A stretch of DNA of 62,642 nt from an uncultured Myxococcaceae bacterium (GCA_945952225.1 CAMFHP010000038.1:1-62642), one strand, 5' to 3'; counted from the first letter of the stretch, positions 45,696 to 56,156 are shown. Notes: generated by a model not told the origin, from the letters alone. Made by a program: numbers and translations.

Positions 45696-47168
45696 TCAGC
45701 TACCCGGTGCGAACGTGAACGGAAAGCTGAAGTCCACGCTGCCGCCTTCAGGCTGCGGGAATACGAGTCCGCGAATGCGCGAGGCCACACACGAACCGAC
45801 CTCGGGTGCGGCCGCGAGCCCCGACGAGCGTGCACTCGTCACACGGCCAGCCGGGCCGATGGTGAAGGTGACTTCGAGACGCCCCGAGAGAGTCGGGTTG
45901 TTGCGCAGCGCACGCTCGTAGCAAGAGCGAATGCCGCCGATCTGACCGCGGATGATCGAAGCGACGCGCCCTGCGTCGATGTTGCCTTCACCGCCGATCG
46001 AATCGCCAGAGCCGATGTCGGCGTTGCCGCGAATCACGCGTTCACGGACGACCTCACCACCGGACCCGATGTTCTCGCCGCCACCCGCAACAGTGCCCGC
46101 AGCCCCGAGTTGGCGTCCACCAAGACCACCACCCGCCGATGCGGAAAGACCGTTGCGACGCACACCCGCACCGCCTGCCGCCGTCGAGATGCCGCCAAGA
46201 TTGGCGAGATCGCGCTCGGTGCCCGCCATGAGACCGCCACTCGCGAGGGCGTCGCGTGCACTGCCATGGCCAGTGTCGGTCACTCCCGTAAGCGCGGCGA
46301 ACTCGGCGTTGTTCTGGAGTGCCGCGAGCGCCGCATTGGCTGCCCGCTCTGCAGCCGCAGTCGCCGCAGAAGCCTGCCGTTCCGCACGCGCAGCGCGCTC
46401 CGTCGCACTCGGCGCGTTGTTGTGCTGCTGTTGCGCGGGCTGCGCAGCAGCCTGTTGGGAGGGCTGTTCAGCTCCCTGTTGCGGAGTGTTTTCCTGCGGC
46501 GGAGGCGGCTCCTCGGGCGCGGCTTGTTGCGAGACGAGACGCACAAACGCGGCGTCGTTCAGGATGTTCTCGTCAACGATCGGGTCGTAGACGTACTCGA
46601 CGTATGCGATGCCCACGATCGCGGTGAGGAGAAAAAACGAGAAACACGCGTTGTAGGTCCAGTCGATTCCCTTCACCCACCCGGCACGAATCGCCGCAGG
46701 AAGTTGGGGCTTCGGCTGAGGAGGGGGAGGAACGACGAACTGGAAGAGGAACGTGATCTCGCCGATCTGAACCTTGCCGCGAGACTGTTCTGTCAGCGGA
46801 ATCTGCCAGTCTGCACCGACCCTCTTCGCCTCATTGGACTTCCGGAGGTCGTCGAGGCTCTTCACGCCAGAGGAGAGCGCGAGCCGTCCCTCCATCTTGT
46901 CGTTGAATCGGAGCGAGTAGGAACCACCCGACATCGGGAAGAGTTCGAAGGTGTCCGGAAGATCCTGAACGGAGACCGTGAACGAGTTCTTCTCGCTTCG
47001 CCCCACGGTGACCGTGTCGCGTTCACGAATGATTCGCTCCTCGGTCATCTTGGTACCCTGGATGATCCCGATGCGCAGCACCTTAGGCCCAGATGCAGTG
47101 CGGGCTGCGGCCATCGCCATGGTCATGGCGCCCGGTCGTTGACTTCCCTTCGGTTGCTGCTGCGTCAT
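45696..47168 (-). CDS. FHA-like/TonB-type membrane protein with AgmX/PglI C-terminal domain, GltG-like
   Basis: 490 residues. AAGGA lies upstream of the ATG. Residues ~28-150 look like a forkhead-associated fold (RERDTVTVGRSEKNSF, LRFNDKMEGRLAL). A single membrane helix spans about 170-193 (FSFFLLTAIVGIAYVEYV). A Gln/Ala/Pro-rich periplasmic linker follows, then a Gly-rich stretch. The C-terminal ~90 residues match the AgmX/PglI domain, a TonB-C-like module: ASIIRGQIGGIRSCYERALR, SGRLEVTFTIGPAGRV, and a conserved VGSCVASRI. In Myxococcus, GltG and GltJ of this build link the inner-membrane motor to the periplasm. Its place after the TPR lipoprotein and a small exported protein matches the gltE-F-G order. 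Confidence 0.85.
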   Translation of the reverse strand: MTQQQPKGSQRPGAMTMAMAAARTASGPKVLRIGIIQGTKMTEERIIRERDTVTVGRSEKNSFTVSVQDLPDTFELFPMSGGSYSLRFNDKMEGRLALSSGVKSLDDLRKSNEAKRVGADWQIPLTEQSRGKVQIGEITFLFQFVVPPPPQPKPQLPAAIRAGWVKGIDWTYNACFSFFLLTAIVGIAYVEYVYDPIVDENILNDAAFVRLVSQQAAPEEPPPPQENTPQQGAEQPSQQAAAQPAQQQHNNAPSATERAARAERQASAATAAAERAANAALAALQNNAEFAALTGVTDTGHGSARDALASGGLMAGTERDLANLGGISTAAGGAGVRRNGLSASAGGGLGGRQLGAAGTVAGGGENIGSGGEVVRERVIRGNADIGSGDSIGGEGNIDAGRVASIIRGQIGGIRSCYERALRNNPTLSGRLEVTFTIGPAGRVTSARSSGLAAAPEVGSCVASRIRGLVFPQPEGGSVDFSFPFTFAPGS

Positions 47169-47258
47169 CGTGGTTCCTTCCTTGCCGTCATCTCATTCAG
47201 AACACAGGGCACGGCGCGCGGTATGACAAGCAGCCGCCGCGTCAGGTTCCAACATTGC

Positions 47259-47561
47259 TCAGAACGGAGCACGCCGAACTGCATCGAGGATCAACTGCAG
47301 AAACTGAATCGGTTGATCGAAATATGTATAGCCGAGGCTGGAACGGCCGGACACCGAGAAGGCGTACGGGCGCTGGATCTCGCCTCGAACTTCGATCGTT
47401 GTGCTTGCGACGTACACTCGACGTCCGTTTTCCGTACGCACCGTGGTGTCGGTGCCACCCCCGGCAGGCGGTGCGGGCTGCGCGATCGCCGTAGACGCCA
47501 ACGAAAACAGGAGACCGAGGCCCATCGCCACTACCGCTTTACGAAGCGAGATCGACTTCAT
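47259..47561 (-). CDS. Small exported protein, GltF-like position
   Basis: 100 residues starting at ATG 47561 (MKSISLRKAVV), 29 bp after the TPR lipoprotein stop. Signal peptide MKSISLRKAVVAMGLGLLFS with cleavage near AIAQP. The mature part has a short Pro/Gly-rich start and a beta-like core (RRVYVASTTIEVRGEIQRP), ending LILDAVRRAPF. No family recognised from sequence. Its position between a GltE-like and a GltG-like gene is where small periplasmic GltF/NfsF lies in Myxococcus, but that is inference from order. Confidence 0.72.
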   Translation of the reverse strand: MKSISLRKAVVAMGLGLLFSLASTAIAQPAPPAGGGTDTTVRTENGRRVYVASTTIEVRGEIQRPYAFSVSGRSSLGYTYFDQPIQFLQLILDAVRRAPF

Positions 47562-47590
47562 CCTGGTCCTCACGAGAGCGATACCGAGGG

Positions 47591-49186
47591 TCATTGGGCT
47601 GCCGGGGAGGGAGTTGCTGCAGGAGCAGGCGCGTCTGTTGAGGGCGCAGCAGAAGACGGCGCATCGCTCGAAGAAGTCGGCGTGGGGGCGGCCGTGGGTG
47701 GATTTGCCGCAGGCGGCGGACTCTGACCTTCTGCAGGAGCCGACGCAGCACGGCGCGCAGCGGCCTGCGCTCGTTGAAGCGCGCGCTGCGCACGCTCGAT
47801 CTGCTGCGGGAGGCGCGTCAGTTGCGCTTCCACATCGTCGCGGCGCGGGTTCGAAGCGTACTGCGATCCCAATACGTCCCGATAACGCGTGAACGCGGCC
47901 TGAGACTGCTGGAGCAGTTGAATCTTGCGTTGAAGCGACTCCGGATCATTGCCCGAAATTCCGCGCGCCTGTTCAGAGTACAGACGGCCGATGTTGTAGT
48001 GAACCTCGGGCATGCCAGCTTCGAGCGACTGGGCGCGCTGGAATTCCGACATGGCCTGATCGAACTGGCCCGTCGCGCGCAATGCGTCTCCCAGATTCAA
48101 ATGGGCCTTCCCCCACGAGGGCGAAAGCGTGGTCGCGGCGCGAAGCTGTTCGATCGCCTCGGGGTAGTTTCCCGAGAGGAGAAACTGCACGCCGAGATTG
48201 TTGCGCGCCTCGGCAAACTCCGGGTCGAGTTCCACCGCTCGGCGGAACGACGCGATGGCCGCCGACACATTGTGCTCCACATCGAGCTGCAGCAGACCGC
48301 GAAGGTGCTGCACCTCAGCCACGTTGACCCCTGCACCGTTATTCGGGTGGTTCGGGTCCGAGCCGTTGATCAGGTCGTTCACGATGTAGAGCGCGAGATC
48401 GAGGCGCCCCAATGCACGGTACGCCTCGGCGACCGCGAGCTTTGCGGGGACATTGCGCTCGTCTTGCCGAAGGATGCGACGGGCCTCTTCGATCGCGTCT
48501 TGAGCCCGGTTGTTCAACACGAGGAGACGCGCATACTCCGCACGTACACGGGGGCTCTCCGGATGCGACGACGCCATCCCTGCCGCGAACGACACAGCGT
48601 CAGCGAGGCGACGCTGGCGGATCAGCAGGCGTGCACGCGCGACCATGGCGAGTTCGTAGTCAGGCTGAATTGCGAGGCTTCGTTGGTAGAAGTTGTCAGC
48701 CGCCGAGTCCTGTCCCTGGCGCTCCGCGATCACTCCGGCGTTGTACGCAGCTTGAAACGCTCTCGCGTCCGCCGAGAGGGCTCCCTCGAAGCTTGAACGT
48801 GCGGCATCGAGTTGCCCCTGACGAGCCGACTCGATTCCCTGCTGAAACTGTGCACGTGCCGCATCGGTCAACACCACACGCGTCGCCGCAGGCGTGGCCT
48901 CAGGAGTCGGCGAAGGCGCAGGCGGCGTCTCGGGAACAGGTTGCGCCACGGGCGCAGCAGGACTCGGAGAAGGGGTAGGGGTCGACGCGGTAGCGCTCTC
49001 GTCGATTGGTGCGTTCGCAGGTGCAGCGGGCGCCTCGTCGGTGCCGCCCGAAGATGCACGTCGATTCACCTGCGGGGTCGTCGAACGCTCCGACTCCTCC
49101 GACGAAGACGAGCATGCGCCCGCCGACGAGAGAAGAACGAGTGCGATCCAGAAGTGAGTGTGCGGAGTCTTCATGGTGGCGCTCAT
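47591..49186 (-). CDS. TPR lipoprotein, GltE/AglT-like
   Basis: 531 residues. Lipobox-type SAGAC (Cys25). A Pro/Ala/Thr-rich linker follows (about 45-105), then at least six TPR-like repeats (about 108-400; for example AQFQQGIESARQGQLDAARS, AEARNNLGVQFLLSGNYPEA, AHLNLGDALRATGQFDQAMS), then a coiled-coil and a Pro/Ala tail. The ATG overlaps the stop of the large TPR gene by ATGA, showing coupling. A TPR lipoprotein directly after a giant TPR protein is the gltD-gltE (agmU-aglT) or nfsD-nfsE arrangement. It probably acts as an outer-membrane-anchored periplasmic scaffold. Confidence 0.85.
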   Translation of the reverse strand: MSATMKTPHTHFWIALVLLSSAGACSSSSEESERSTTPQVNRRASSGGTDEAPAAPANAPIDESATASTPTPSPSPAAPVAQPVPETPPAPSPTPEATPAATRVVLTDAARAQFQQGIESARQGQLDAARSSFEGALSADARAFQAAYNAGVIAERQGQDSAADNFYQRSLAIQPDYELAMVARARLLIRQRRLADAVSFAAGMASSHPESPRVRAEYARLLVLNNRAQDAIEEARRILRQDERNVPAKLAVAEAYRALGRLDLALYIVNDLINGSDPNHPNNGAGVNVAEVQHLRGLLQLDVEHNVSAAIASFRRAVELDPEFAEARNNLGVQFLLSGNYPEAIEQLRAATTLSPSWGKAHLNLGDALRATGQFDQAMSEFQRAQSLEAGMPEVHYNIGRLYSEQARGISGNDPESLQRKIQLLQQSQAAFTRYRDVLGSQYASNPRRDDVEAQLTRLPQQIERAQRALQRAQAAARRAASAPAEGQSPPPAANPPTAAPTPTSSSDAPSSAAPSTDAPAPAATPSPAAQ

Positions 49187-52100
49187 TCCGTCGCGAGGCG
49201 CGGGGTGGCGATGGGCGTACCCTGAGACAGGGTCGCACCGGGCGCTTCGGTGTTGAACATGCCCGGCTGGTACGAGAACACGCGCTGATTTCCAAGCGCC
49301 TGATCCAGAAGAGCACGGTTGTCTTCCGAACGAAGGCGCTCGAGGGCACGGGCCGAGAAGTTCGTCGGAATGTTCTGGGAACGCGCCGTGTGGACTGCCG
49401 TTCCGTAGTTGATAATCGCGAGCTGACGTTCCGCCGCGGACTCCTCATCGAACGCGCGCTGCACAGCTGCGCGGCGCTCGTCCTGCTGCTGCTGGAGGCG
49501 GTCACGAAGCTCTTGCGCCTGATCTCGGAGCCGCTGCGCCTGATCGGGGTTGGCACTGTCGATCCGGTTGGCCAGGGTCTCGAGACGCGAGATCGCCTGC
49601 TCAAGCCGGGCCACCTGCGCACGTTCCTCGCGCGAAAGCTCGATAAGTTCACCAAGGCGAGCTTCCTGCGTCGCCAGGAACTCGTGAGCTTCGCCCTGAC
49701 GCGTGAGTGCGCCGATCGAGTACTCGCCACCACGGAGCGCGATGATCTCGCGTGCCGAGTTGTCGATCGCCGTCAACTGCTGCTTGAAGCGCTGGATCTG
49801 CTGACGGAGAGATGCCGCATCTCCACGCTGAAACTGCTCGCGCGTAAACGACGTCACCTGGTCGTCGAGGTCGCGATACAGCGCCTCGGCCGCCCAGGCC
49901 GCAGCGGTGGAGCCCGGCTGCTGTCCCGACGCGCGAAAGACCGCCGCCACGTCGCGGAGCGAACGGCGATACTGCGCATCGTTGTTCTGACTACGATATG
50001 CGAGGGCAACATTGTACTGCGCCTGCACACGATACTGCGCATTGTCGGAGGTCGCGGGAACCCGACGGAGGTAGTCCTGCAACGAGCGAACAGCCTCGCC
50101 CCACTCCCCAGCGCGGTACGGGATCTCGGCGATACGGAACTCCGCCTCGGCCCTTTCACGACCAGCACTCGCCTGAGGGAGGAAGTTCTGCCAGGCCTGA
50201 CGAGCCTGCGGCCAACGACCGAGATTCGTCGTGATCAGCGCCACCGAGGCGAGCGAGTCGTGCACGTGGGCAGCGTGGTCCGTCGCTGGCGAGAAGCGCG
50301 CGTCGGTCGCGACGTTGTTGTAGTAACGAATCGCATTGTCGTAGTCGAAAATGCGCTCGAGGTTGACGCCCGCGCGGAAGTTCGACTGCTCCAGGATGTT
50401 GATGCGCTGCGTGAGGTCGTCGCCCTGCAGTTCCTGCCCGGCGGCGTTACGCGTGGAGTTGTAGTCCTGCGTAATGCGCGTGTAGGTCTGCGTGGCGGTG
50501 TCGAACCGATTCGTCCGCTCGTACGCGAGTGCCGTGTAGAACAGCGCCAACGCAGCCTGCGGATGGTTGCGGTTCGATCGCACCGCCTCGTCCATCTCTC
50601 GCGCGGCGCGCTCATACAGCGCAACCGCCTGATCGGCCGGAGCGCGCTCCGCCTGATGGTACACATCCATCGCGTGCCGGAACTGCGCGGCGTTGATCAC
50701 CTCGGTGATCGTGCTCGACTGCACACCGGCGCACGTGCGGCTGGACTGCTGACGCGCGAGCGCTTCGAGATCGTCCTGACGGTTCTGCTGGACCATCAGG
50801 TTGTTGAGATCCGCGAACGACGCGCCGGCTACCGTCGGATCTTCACAGTAGACCTCAAGGATGCGGCGATAGAGTTGCTCGGCCTCGACTACCTGTCCGA
50901 ATCGCAGGAGCGTGCGCGCGTTGAGGTACGCGAATTTCGGACGGTACGGAGGGTTGTTCTCCGGGTGCTGCGAGTCGATCTGCACAACATCACGAAGCGC
51001 AGACTCGTTGTCGAGGTTGCGAGGAACACGGTTCGCGTAGGCGATGCGCGCGTCCATCAGCTGACGCACGACATCGGGAACCTGCACCTGCGTAACCTGG
51101 CCGTTCGTCGACGGCGCCTGCGAGCATTGCTCTGCCTGCTGGTCGTTCAACAGAGAGGTTCCCGAGTCATCAACGAGTTCGTCGCGACGCAGGCCCGCAC
51201 GCATCGCGATGCACGGATCGATCTGGCGCCCCTGCGCTTGCGCGCGCAGGTACATCTCCAACGACTTCACAGCCATGTAGGCGGACGCGACGAGGTACTG
51301 GTCATTCTCGTTCGAGTCGCGGACCTGGGCATACGCCCGCCCGGCTTCGAGATAGTTCTTCGACCAGTAAAGCGCGTCTCCACGGTTGTAGCGGAATTCG
51401 TAGGTCGCGCTGTCAACCGGGTAGTTGTCGATGAACTGCGTGTACGCCTGCACTGCGGCTGCGTACTCAGCATCGGCACGGTGGAGCGCGTCCACCGCGC
51501 GCTGCTGCAACTCCATCTGCTGGGCGCCCTGCGCCGAGCGAGCCTGTCCGATGAAGTTCAGCGCCTCCTGGCGAAGACGACCCGCAGCCTGGTGGTGTTG
51601 GATCGCCGTGTCGTGGAGAGAGTTGCGCGCGATCTGCTCGGCAACTCGCTGGGCGTCGGGGTGGTCGTTGTTCGCCGCCCACCACGCCGTGCCCTCGACG
51701 TACTGCGCGAGGCGGCCACGCTCGTTGATCGCCTGATCGAACTGGCGCTGGCGCTCGTACGCGATCGCGATGCTCTCCGCGACCCGCGGCGCCTGGTAGT
51801 GCAGCGGGTAGAGTTCGAGGAACATGCGGTACAGCGTGATCGCTTCGTAGTACTTCGTCTGTTGGAAGTAGTCGTTGGCGAGTTCGAGATACGCTTCCGG
51901 CGTCCACGGACGGTCCTGCGGAATGTAGGTCGGACGCCCGGGTACGGGAGACGGACGTCCAGCGGCGGATCCGGCACCTCGGCGCGCGAGGATCTGCGTC
52001 GCGTCGAACGGCGACACGACGCGCATGATGCCCGCGCAGTCGAACGCAGGACGCGCGGGATCGGCCGGCGGACGTGCGACGGTCTCGACCAACGACTGGC

Positions 52101-53688
52101 ATCGAACGTTGTCGTCGGTGGCGACGGAAGGTCCCCACTCGCTCTCCGAGAAGATCACGCCGATCCATTTGATCGTATCGGTGCGATTGCCAGCCGCGGC
52201 GGCCTCTGCACCGGCGAAATCATAGTAGTCGAGCAGATACGAGAAGTTCCGCAGCGCCTGCGGATACCCGTTCTGCATTCGGAAATACGCCCAGCCGACC
52301 TTGTAGAGCGCCTTCGACCAGAAGGCACCGTATTCGATCTGCGGGTCGAATTGCGCGCGCGCCGCAGCCGACGTCGCGACCTGGTTGGGGTTCTCGACGG
52401 CCCCCTGGATTCCGATGGTCGGCGTGCCCGGACGTGCGGTCGTCGTCGCGCGGCGCCGCTCGCTCGCCCGCATGGCTGCCTGGTACGCGGCGATCGCGAG
52501 CGCGTTTCCTTCGTCGTCTCGCGCGGTGTCGAAGTGATAGTCGCCGATGTAGTACCAGGTCTCGCCTGCGTACCGCGAAGGCTGGCCGTTGGCGCCGCGA
52601 ATGGGCTCGCAGTTCTGGTAGTCGCGCGGAATCGCGATGGTGTCGTTCGGATTGCTCTGCGCGGCGGCGAGCGCAGCTGCGACCTCCGGCGAGAGCGCGC
52701 TCGCGTCGGCTCCAGCGTCGGCGCTCGTGGTCTGAACGGGCGGCGTGATGAGCTGCGGGGCGCGGGGGCGGAGGATGTCAAACAGGCGCCCGCACGCAAC
52801 GGGGGCGTCCGTCGGCTGCAGCGGCGCCATGAGGTCGAACGCACGCTCCGACTCGTAGTGGAAGCGCGAGGGACACACGAGCCCCTTGTAGGAGCTGATG
52901 GCCTCGTCTTCGTGACCCATCTCCTTCAGCACCCAGCCGAGGAGGTAGTGCGTTGCATCTCGCAGACGGAACGCAGGAAAGCGCTCGATGATGTTGCGAT
53001 ACAGCAGCACCGAGCAGCGGTAGTCGACGGGCGCCGACTGGAGATCTTCCGTCGGGAGGCCCTGACCGCGACGCTCGTTGATGAGACGGTCCATGCGCTC
53101 GTCGGCATCGAGCTTGGCGTACGCAGCCTCATCGAAGTAGAGCTCCGCGAGGCGGAACATCACGTCGGGCGTGCGTTCGCCGTCTTCGGGGTAGCTCTCG
53201 AGGAACCGCTCGAACACCTGGATCGCATGGCGACGTGCGTCCGCCTCGGCCGTGCGTTCCGCCTGAATCTGGCGATCAAATGACTGCCGGATCCGATCGA
53301 GCTGACGGTCGTGCTCACGCGCCAGTAGACCGTTCACGCTGCCGCGAAAGTCGTGGCCGCGCGACAGGAAGCCGTTCACTTCCGCTTCGAGCGTGCGCAG
53401 CGCAACGAGCTGTTCCGCCGAAGGGTCAGGCCGCGGCTGCACGGCCTGGTCGGGAGGACCATTGCCCAACGCGCCGAGCACAGGGTCGGGCTGCGAAGCA
53501 CGCGGCGCAACAGGCGTCTGCTCGGTGGTTCCGCTCGTGAGAATGGGGGCCGCATCGGCCTGCGCACCCGGCGCACCAGCGTCCGATTGCGTGGTCTCGG
53601 GACGCGGCTGAGCCTGCACCGTAGGGCGGAACATCGCCGCCACCACGAGGAGCAGAAGACCGAGCCGCCAGCGATACACGATGCTCAT
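49183..53688 (-). CDS. Giant periplasmic TPR protein, GltD/AgmU-like
   Basis: 1501 residues. Signal peptide MSIVYRWRLGLLLLVVAAMF with cleavage near VQAQP, then a disordered Ala/Pro stretch. From about residue 150 on there are many TPR-type helical pairs (AIQVFERFLESYPEDGERTP, MFRLAELYFDEAAYAKLDAD, EAYLELANDYFQQTKYYEAI, ALYWSKNYLEAGRAYAQVRD). A long coiled-coil lies near 1340-1430 (ELIELSREERAQVARLEQAI) and a short Ala/Thr tail ends the protein. AgmU (GltD) of Myxococcus is a comparably large multi-TPR periplasmic protein, and the neighbours agree. The start overlaps the previous stop by ATGA. Confidence 0.82.
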   Translation of the reverse strand: MSIVYRWRLGLLLLVVAAMFRPTVQAQPRPETTQSDAGAPGAQADAAPILTSGTTEQTPVAPRASQPDPVLGALGNGPPDQAVQPRPDPSAEQLVALRTLEAEVNGFLSRGHDFRGSVNGLLAREHDRQLDRIRQSFDRQIQAERTAEADARRHAIQVFERFLESYPEDGERTPDVMFRLAELYFDEAAYAKLDADERMDRLINERRGQGLPTEDLQSAPVDYRCSVLLYRNIIERFPAFRLRDATHYLLGWVLKEMGHEDEAISSYKGLVCPSRFHYESERAFDLMAPLQPTDAPVACGRLFDILRPRAPQLITPPVQTTSADAGADASALSPEVAAALAAAQSNPNDTIAIPRDYQNCEPIRGANGQPSRYAGETWYYIGDYHFDTARDDEGNALAIAAYQAAMRASERRRATTTARPGTPTIGIQGAVENPNQVATSAAARAQFDPQIEYGAFWSKALYKVGWAYFRMQNGYPQALRNFSYLLDYYDFAGAEAAAAGNRTDTIKWIGVIFSESEWGPSVATDDNVRCQSLVETVARPPADPARPAFDCAGIMRVVSPFDATQILARRGAGSAAGRPSPVPGRPTYIPQDRPWTPEAYLELANDYFQQTKYYEAITLYRMFLELYPLHYQAPRVAESIAIAYERQRQFDQAINERGRLAQYVEGTAWWAANNDHPDAQRVAEQIARNSLHDTAIQHHQAAGRLRQEALNFIGQARSAQGAQQMELQQRAVDALHRADAEYAAAVQAYTQFIDNYPVDSATYEFRYNRGDALYWSKNYLEAGRAYAQVRDSNENDQYLVASAYMAVKSLEMYLRAQAQGRQIDPCIAMRAGLRRDELVDDSGTSLLNDQQAEQCSQAPSTNGQVTQVQVPDVVRQLMDARIAYANRVPRNLDNESALRDVVQIDSQHPENNPPYRPKFAYLNARTLLRFGQVVEAEQLYRRILEVYCEDPTVAGASFADLNNLMVQQNRQDDLEALARQQSSRTCAGVQSSTITEVINAAQFRHAMDVYHQAERAPADQAVALYERAAREMDEAVRSNRNHPQAALALFYTALAYERTNRFDTATQTYTRITQDYNSTRNAAGQELQGDDLTQRINILEQSNFRAGVNLERIFDYDNAIRYYNNVATDARFSPATDHAAHVHDSLASVALITTNLGRWPQARQAWQNFLPQASAGRERAEAEFRIAEIPYRAGEWGEAVRSLQDYLRRVPATSDNAQYRVQAQYNVALAYRSQNNDAQYRRSLRDVAAVFRASGQQPGSTAAAWAAEALYRDLDDQVTSFTREQFQRGDAASLRQQIQRFKQQLTAIDNSAREIIALRGGEYSIGALTRQGEAHEFLATQEARLGELIELSREERAQVARLEQAISRLETLANRIDSANPDQAQRLRDQAQELRDRLQQQQDERRAAVQRAFDEESAAERQLAIINYGTAVHTARSQNIPTNFSARALERLRSEDNRALLDQALGNQRVFSYQPGMFNTEAPGATLSQGTPIATPRLATE

Positions 53689-56156
53689 GGTGCCTGTCCC
53701 TGACCGCTCGCGCCGCCCGTGGGCTGCGGTGTCGTGCCGGTTGCGCCCGTTCCGCCCGGTGCGGGCGTCGTGGCCCCCTGCGGTGCCCCTGTCGACGGCG
53801 GCGCCGTCTCTCCGGCGGGCGCGCTGCCCTGCGCCCCGTTGCGCGAGTTGAGTTGCTGCGAATCCTCGTTCGACGCGCCCTCGGTGACCTCCGAGAACTC
53901 GTCGTTGACCTGCTGAAGCTCGCGGTTCTGCTCCTCCGCGAGGAAGCGCGCGCGGTTGTTGTGCTCCTCACGCTCTTCCCACGCGACGTCGACGAGACCG
54001 AGGTCGGCGCGCATCACGATCTGGTAGAGCTGAACCTGCACGTTGCGGAACTGCCCGAGGATCAGGTTCCCCACGACCGTCGACGCTTCCGACTCGAGCG
54101 CTGCGAGGCGGTCGCGGTACCCCGCCACGCGCCCCTCTTCTTCACGCACCCGCGACTGAATCGCACCCACGCGCTGTTCGACCATCGCGCCGACGCGCTG
54201 ATCTGCTGCGTCGATGTCCTGGTCCACGCGGTCGAGGCGCGCGAGGAGGGCGTCGGCCTCTCCCGAAGTACGGCCCGCCGCGCGGAGCAGCGAGGCCTCA
54301 CGCTGCACGAGGTCCCGGATCTGTGCGCGGAGTTCGAGATCGTGCCCGTATCGCGGATCACCGACGCCGATCTGTTCACGCCCCTGCGCGATCTGCCGCC
54401 GAAGCGTCGTGATCCGATCGCGATACTGCTGAATGGCCTGACGCTGACGCTGAAGCTCCTGCACGAGCTGGTTGCGATCGAGATTGCCCCCCTGATGCGA
54501 CGGATCGGAGAGGTAGCGCTCGATCGCGACGACCATCGCTTCGAGCGCATCGACGCGCTGCTGATTGCGTTGGAGGTTCTGCGAGTAGTCCTGAAACTCG
54601 TTTCCGACCTGACGCTCGCGGCGCCGGATCGCATCGCCGGTCGTCGGGAGTCGACCGATCTGGGCCGCGAGCGCGCGGCGCTGCGAGATCACGCCCTGGA
54701 GTTCGACGTTGTTCGCGTCGGCGAGTCCGTCGAGCGCCGTGGCGACCTGCGCGCGCAGCTGCGTCGTGCGGTTCATCACCTCGAACACGCCCTCGCGAGC
54801 GCGACGAAGGTCGTCGAACACATGGGCGCGCGACGGCGCGTTGAGCGCGGCGTTGAGTCGGTCGATGGTCTCGGTCGCCTCGCGCACGTAGGTGCGGCAC
54901 ACGTTGAGATCGGAGACGACCTGGAGGCTGTCATCGAGCGAACTCTCGTGGCGGACCCACGCGAGCGCGGCCGACGGGATGAAGCTCGACGCATCGAACA
55001 CCTGGAGGTTCGAGCGCACGAGTTCCTGAAAGTACTGCTCGGGGTTGCGACCGGTGCGGGCGTTCATCTCCTGCACCTGCTGGTAGATCGGCCCGAACTG
55101 GTTTCGGACTTCCTGAAACACCTGCTGGGCACGCTGGAAGCGTCCCGTGCGGAGAAGGAGGTTGCCCCAGAGGATCTTGCCCTCGGGCACGAGCGGAGAG
55201 TCCGGAGAGGAGATCGCGAGGATCTCCAACGCGCGCTCGGCGCGCACGGCGTCGCCCGACTTGATGAACGCCCAGGCCTGTTCGAACAGCGCACGGTCGA
55301 AGAACGGCGAGCTGCGCTGCACCTGCTGGTACGCCTCGACCGCGGCGTCGTAGTTCTGCCGCTCGATTTCGAGGCGCCCCACGGCCAACGCCGCGAGGTC
55401 GAGCACCTGCTGCTGATCGGCACCCTCGGCCTGGAGTTGCATCACCCGGCGGAAGGCTTCGATCGCCTCGGGATAGCGCTGCTGCGCCGTGAGGATTGCA
55501 CCGAGGAAGTAGCGGGCCTGCGGGTACACGTCGCCGCGCGCGTTGATCGACTCGAAGGCCTGACGGGCTCCCTCGTAGTCGGGCGTCGAGCGCAGGAAGA
55601 GGTACTTGCCGCGAACGTAGGCCGTGCGCGCTTCGACCTCGGAGGTCGGGATCTGCCCGAGGCTCTGAAAGTACTGATCGACCCCCGTGTAGTCGTTGAG
55701 CCGGATCGCGATCTCGATCAGGCGTCCCAACGCGCGCTGCACGAAGGGGCGGAACACCGGGTCGCTCGTGTGCTGAAGCACCTCGCGGAAGCGCGTGCGC
55801 GCACCGTAGCGATCGCCCGCGAGATAGAGCGAATCACCGAGGAGGTAGAGGCCCTGCGGATACGCGGGTGTGTTCGGGTAGTTCTCGACGATGTCGGTGA
55901 ACAGGATCGCGGCGTGCGAGTAATCGCGGAGGCGGTACTGCAGTTCGGCATCGGCAAAGCGCTCCTCGACGCCAGGACCGCGACGCGTTGCGGCGGCGGT
56001 GCCCGACGGAAGCGACTGGCCGAGGCGCTGCGCCTGCGACTCCACGCGCGAGACGTCGCTCGCGGTCGAGGCGAGGTCCTGCGCGGAGGCGGTTCCTGCA
56101 CCGAGCGCGAGCGCGATCGCCGCCGCGAGGGGCGCGTTCGTGCGGCGAGCCCTCAT
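53685..56156 (-). CDS. Periplasmic TPR/coiled-coil protein of the Glt/Nfs-like cluster
   Basis: 823 residues. Signal peptide ending GTASAQD. Residues ~65-350 are TPR-like (AELQYRLRDYSHAAILFTDI, AILTAQQRYPEAIEAFRRVM, RFQRAQQVFQEVRNQFGPIY). Residues ~430-760 are largely coiled-coil (QRNQQRVDALEAMVVAIERY, RQAIQQYRDRITTLRRQIAQ). The tail is Gly/Thr/Pro-rich. Both ends overlap neighbours by ATGA, so four genes are translated in one coupled chain. By position it could correspond to GltC/NfsC, although those are smaller; that is uncertain. Confidence 0.82.
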   Translation of the reverse strand: MRARRTNAPLAAAIALALGAGTASAQDLASTASDVSRVESQAQRLGQSLPSGTAAATRRGPGVEERFADAELQYRLRDYSHAAILFTDIVENYPNTPAYPQGLYLLGDSLYLAGDRYGARTRFREVLQHTSDPVFRPFVQRALGRLIEIAIRLNDYTGVDQYFQSLGQIPTSEVEARTAYVRGKYLFLRSTPDYEGARQAFESINARGDVYPQARYFLGAILTAQQRYPEAIEAFRRVMQLQAEGADQQQVLDLAALAVGRLEIERQNYDAAVEAYQQVQRSSPFFDRALFEQAWAFIKSGDAVRAERALEILAISSPDSPLVPEGKILWGNLLLRTGRFQRAQQVFQEVRNQFGPIYQQVQEMNARTGRNPEQYFQELVRSNLQVFDASSFIPSAALAWVRHESSLDDSLQVVSDLNVCRTYVREATETIDRLNAALNAPSRAHVFDDLRRAREGVFEVMNRTTQLRAQVATALDGLADANNVELQGVISQRRALAAQIGRLPTTGDAIRRRERQVGNEFQDYSQNLQRNQQRVDALEAMVVAIERYLSDPSHQGGNLDRNQLVQELQRQRQAIQQYRDRITTLRRQIAQGREQIGVGDPRYGHDLELRAQIRDLVQREASLLRAAGRTSGEADALLARLDRVDQDIDAADQRVGAMVEQRVGAIQSRVREEEGRVAGYRDRLAALESEASTVVGNLILGQFRNVQVQLYQIVMRADLGLVDVAWEEREEHNNRARFLAEEQNRELQQVNDEFSEVTEGASNEDSQQLNSRNGAQGSAPAGETAPPSTGAPQGATTPAPGGTGATGTTPQPTGGASGQGQAP

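Noticed and set aside
49006-53283. A 1425-codon open frame opposite the giant TPR gene
   Set aside because: It is antisense to a protein with a signal peptide, TPR pattern and coupled ATGA overlaps at both ends. The antisense product shows only Arg/Val-rich noise.
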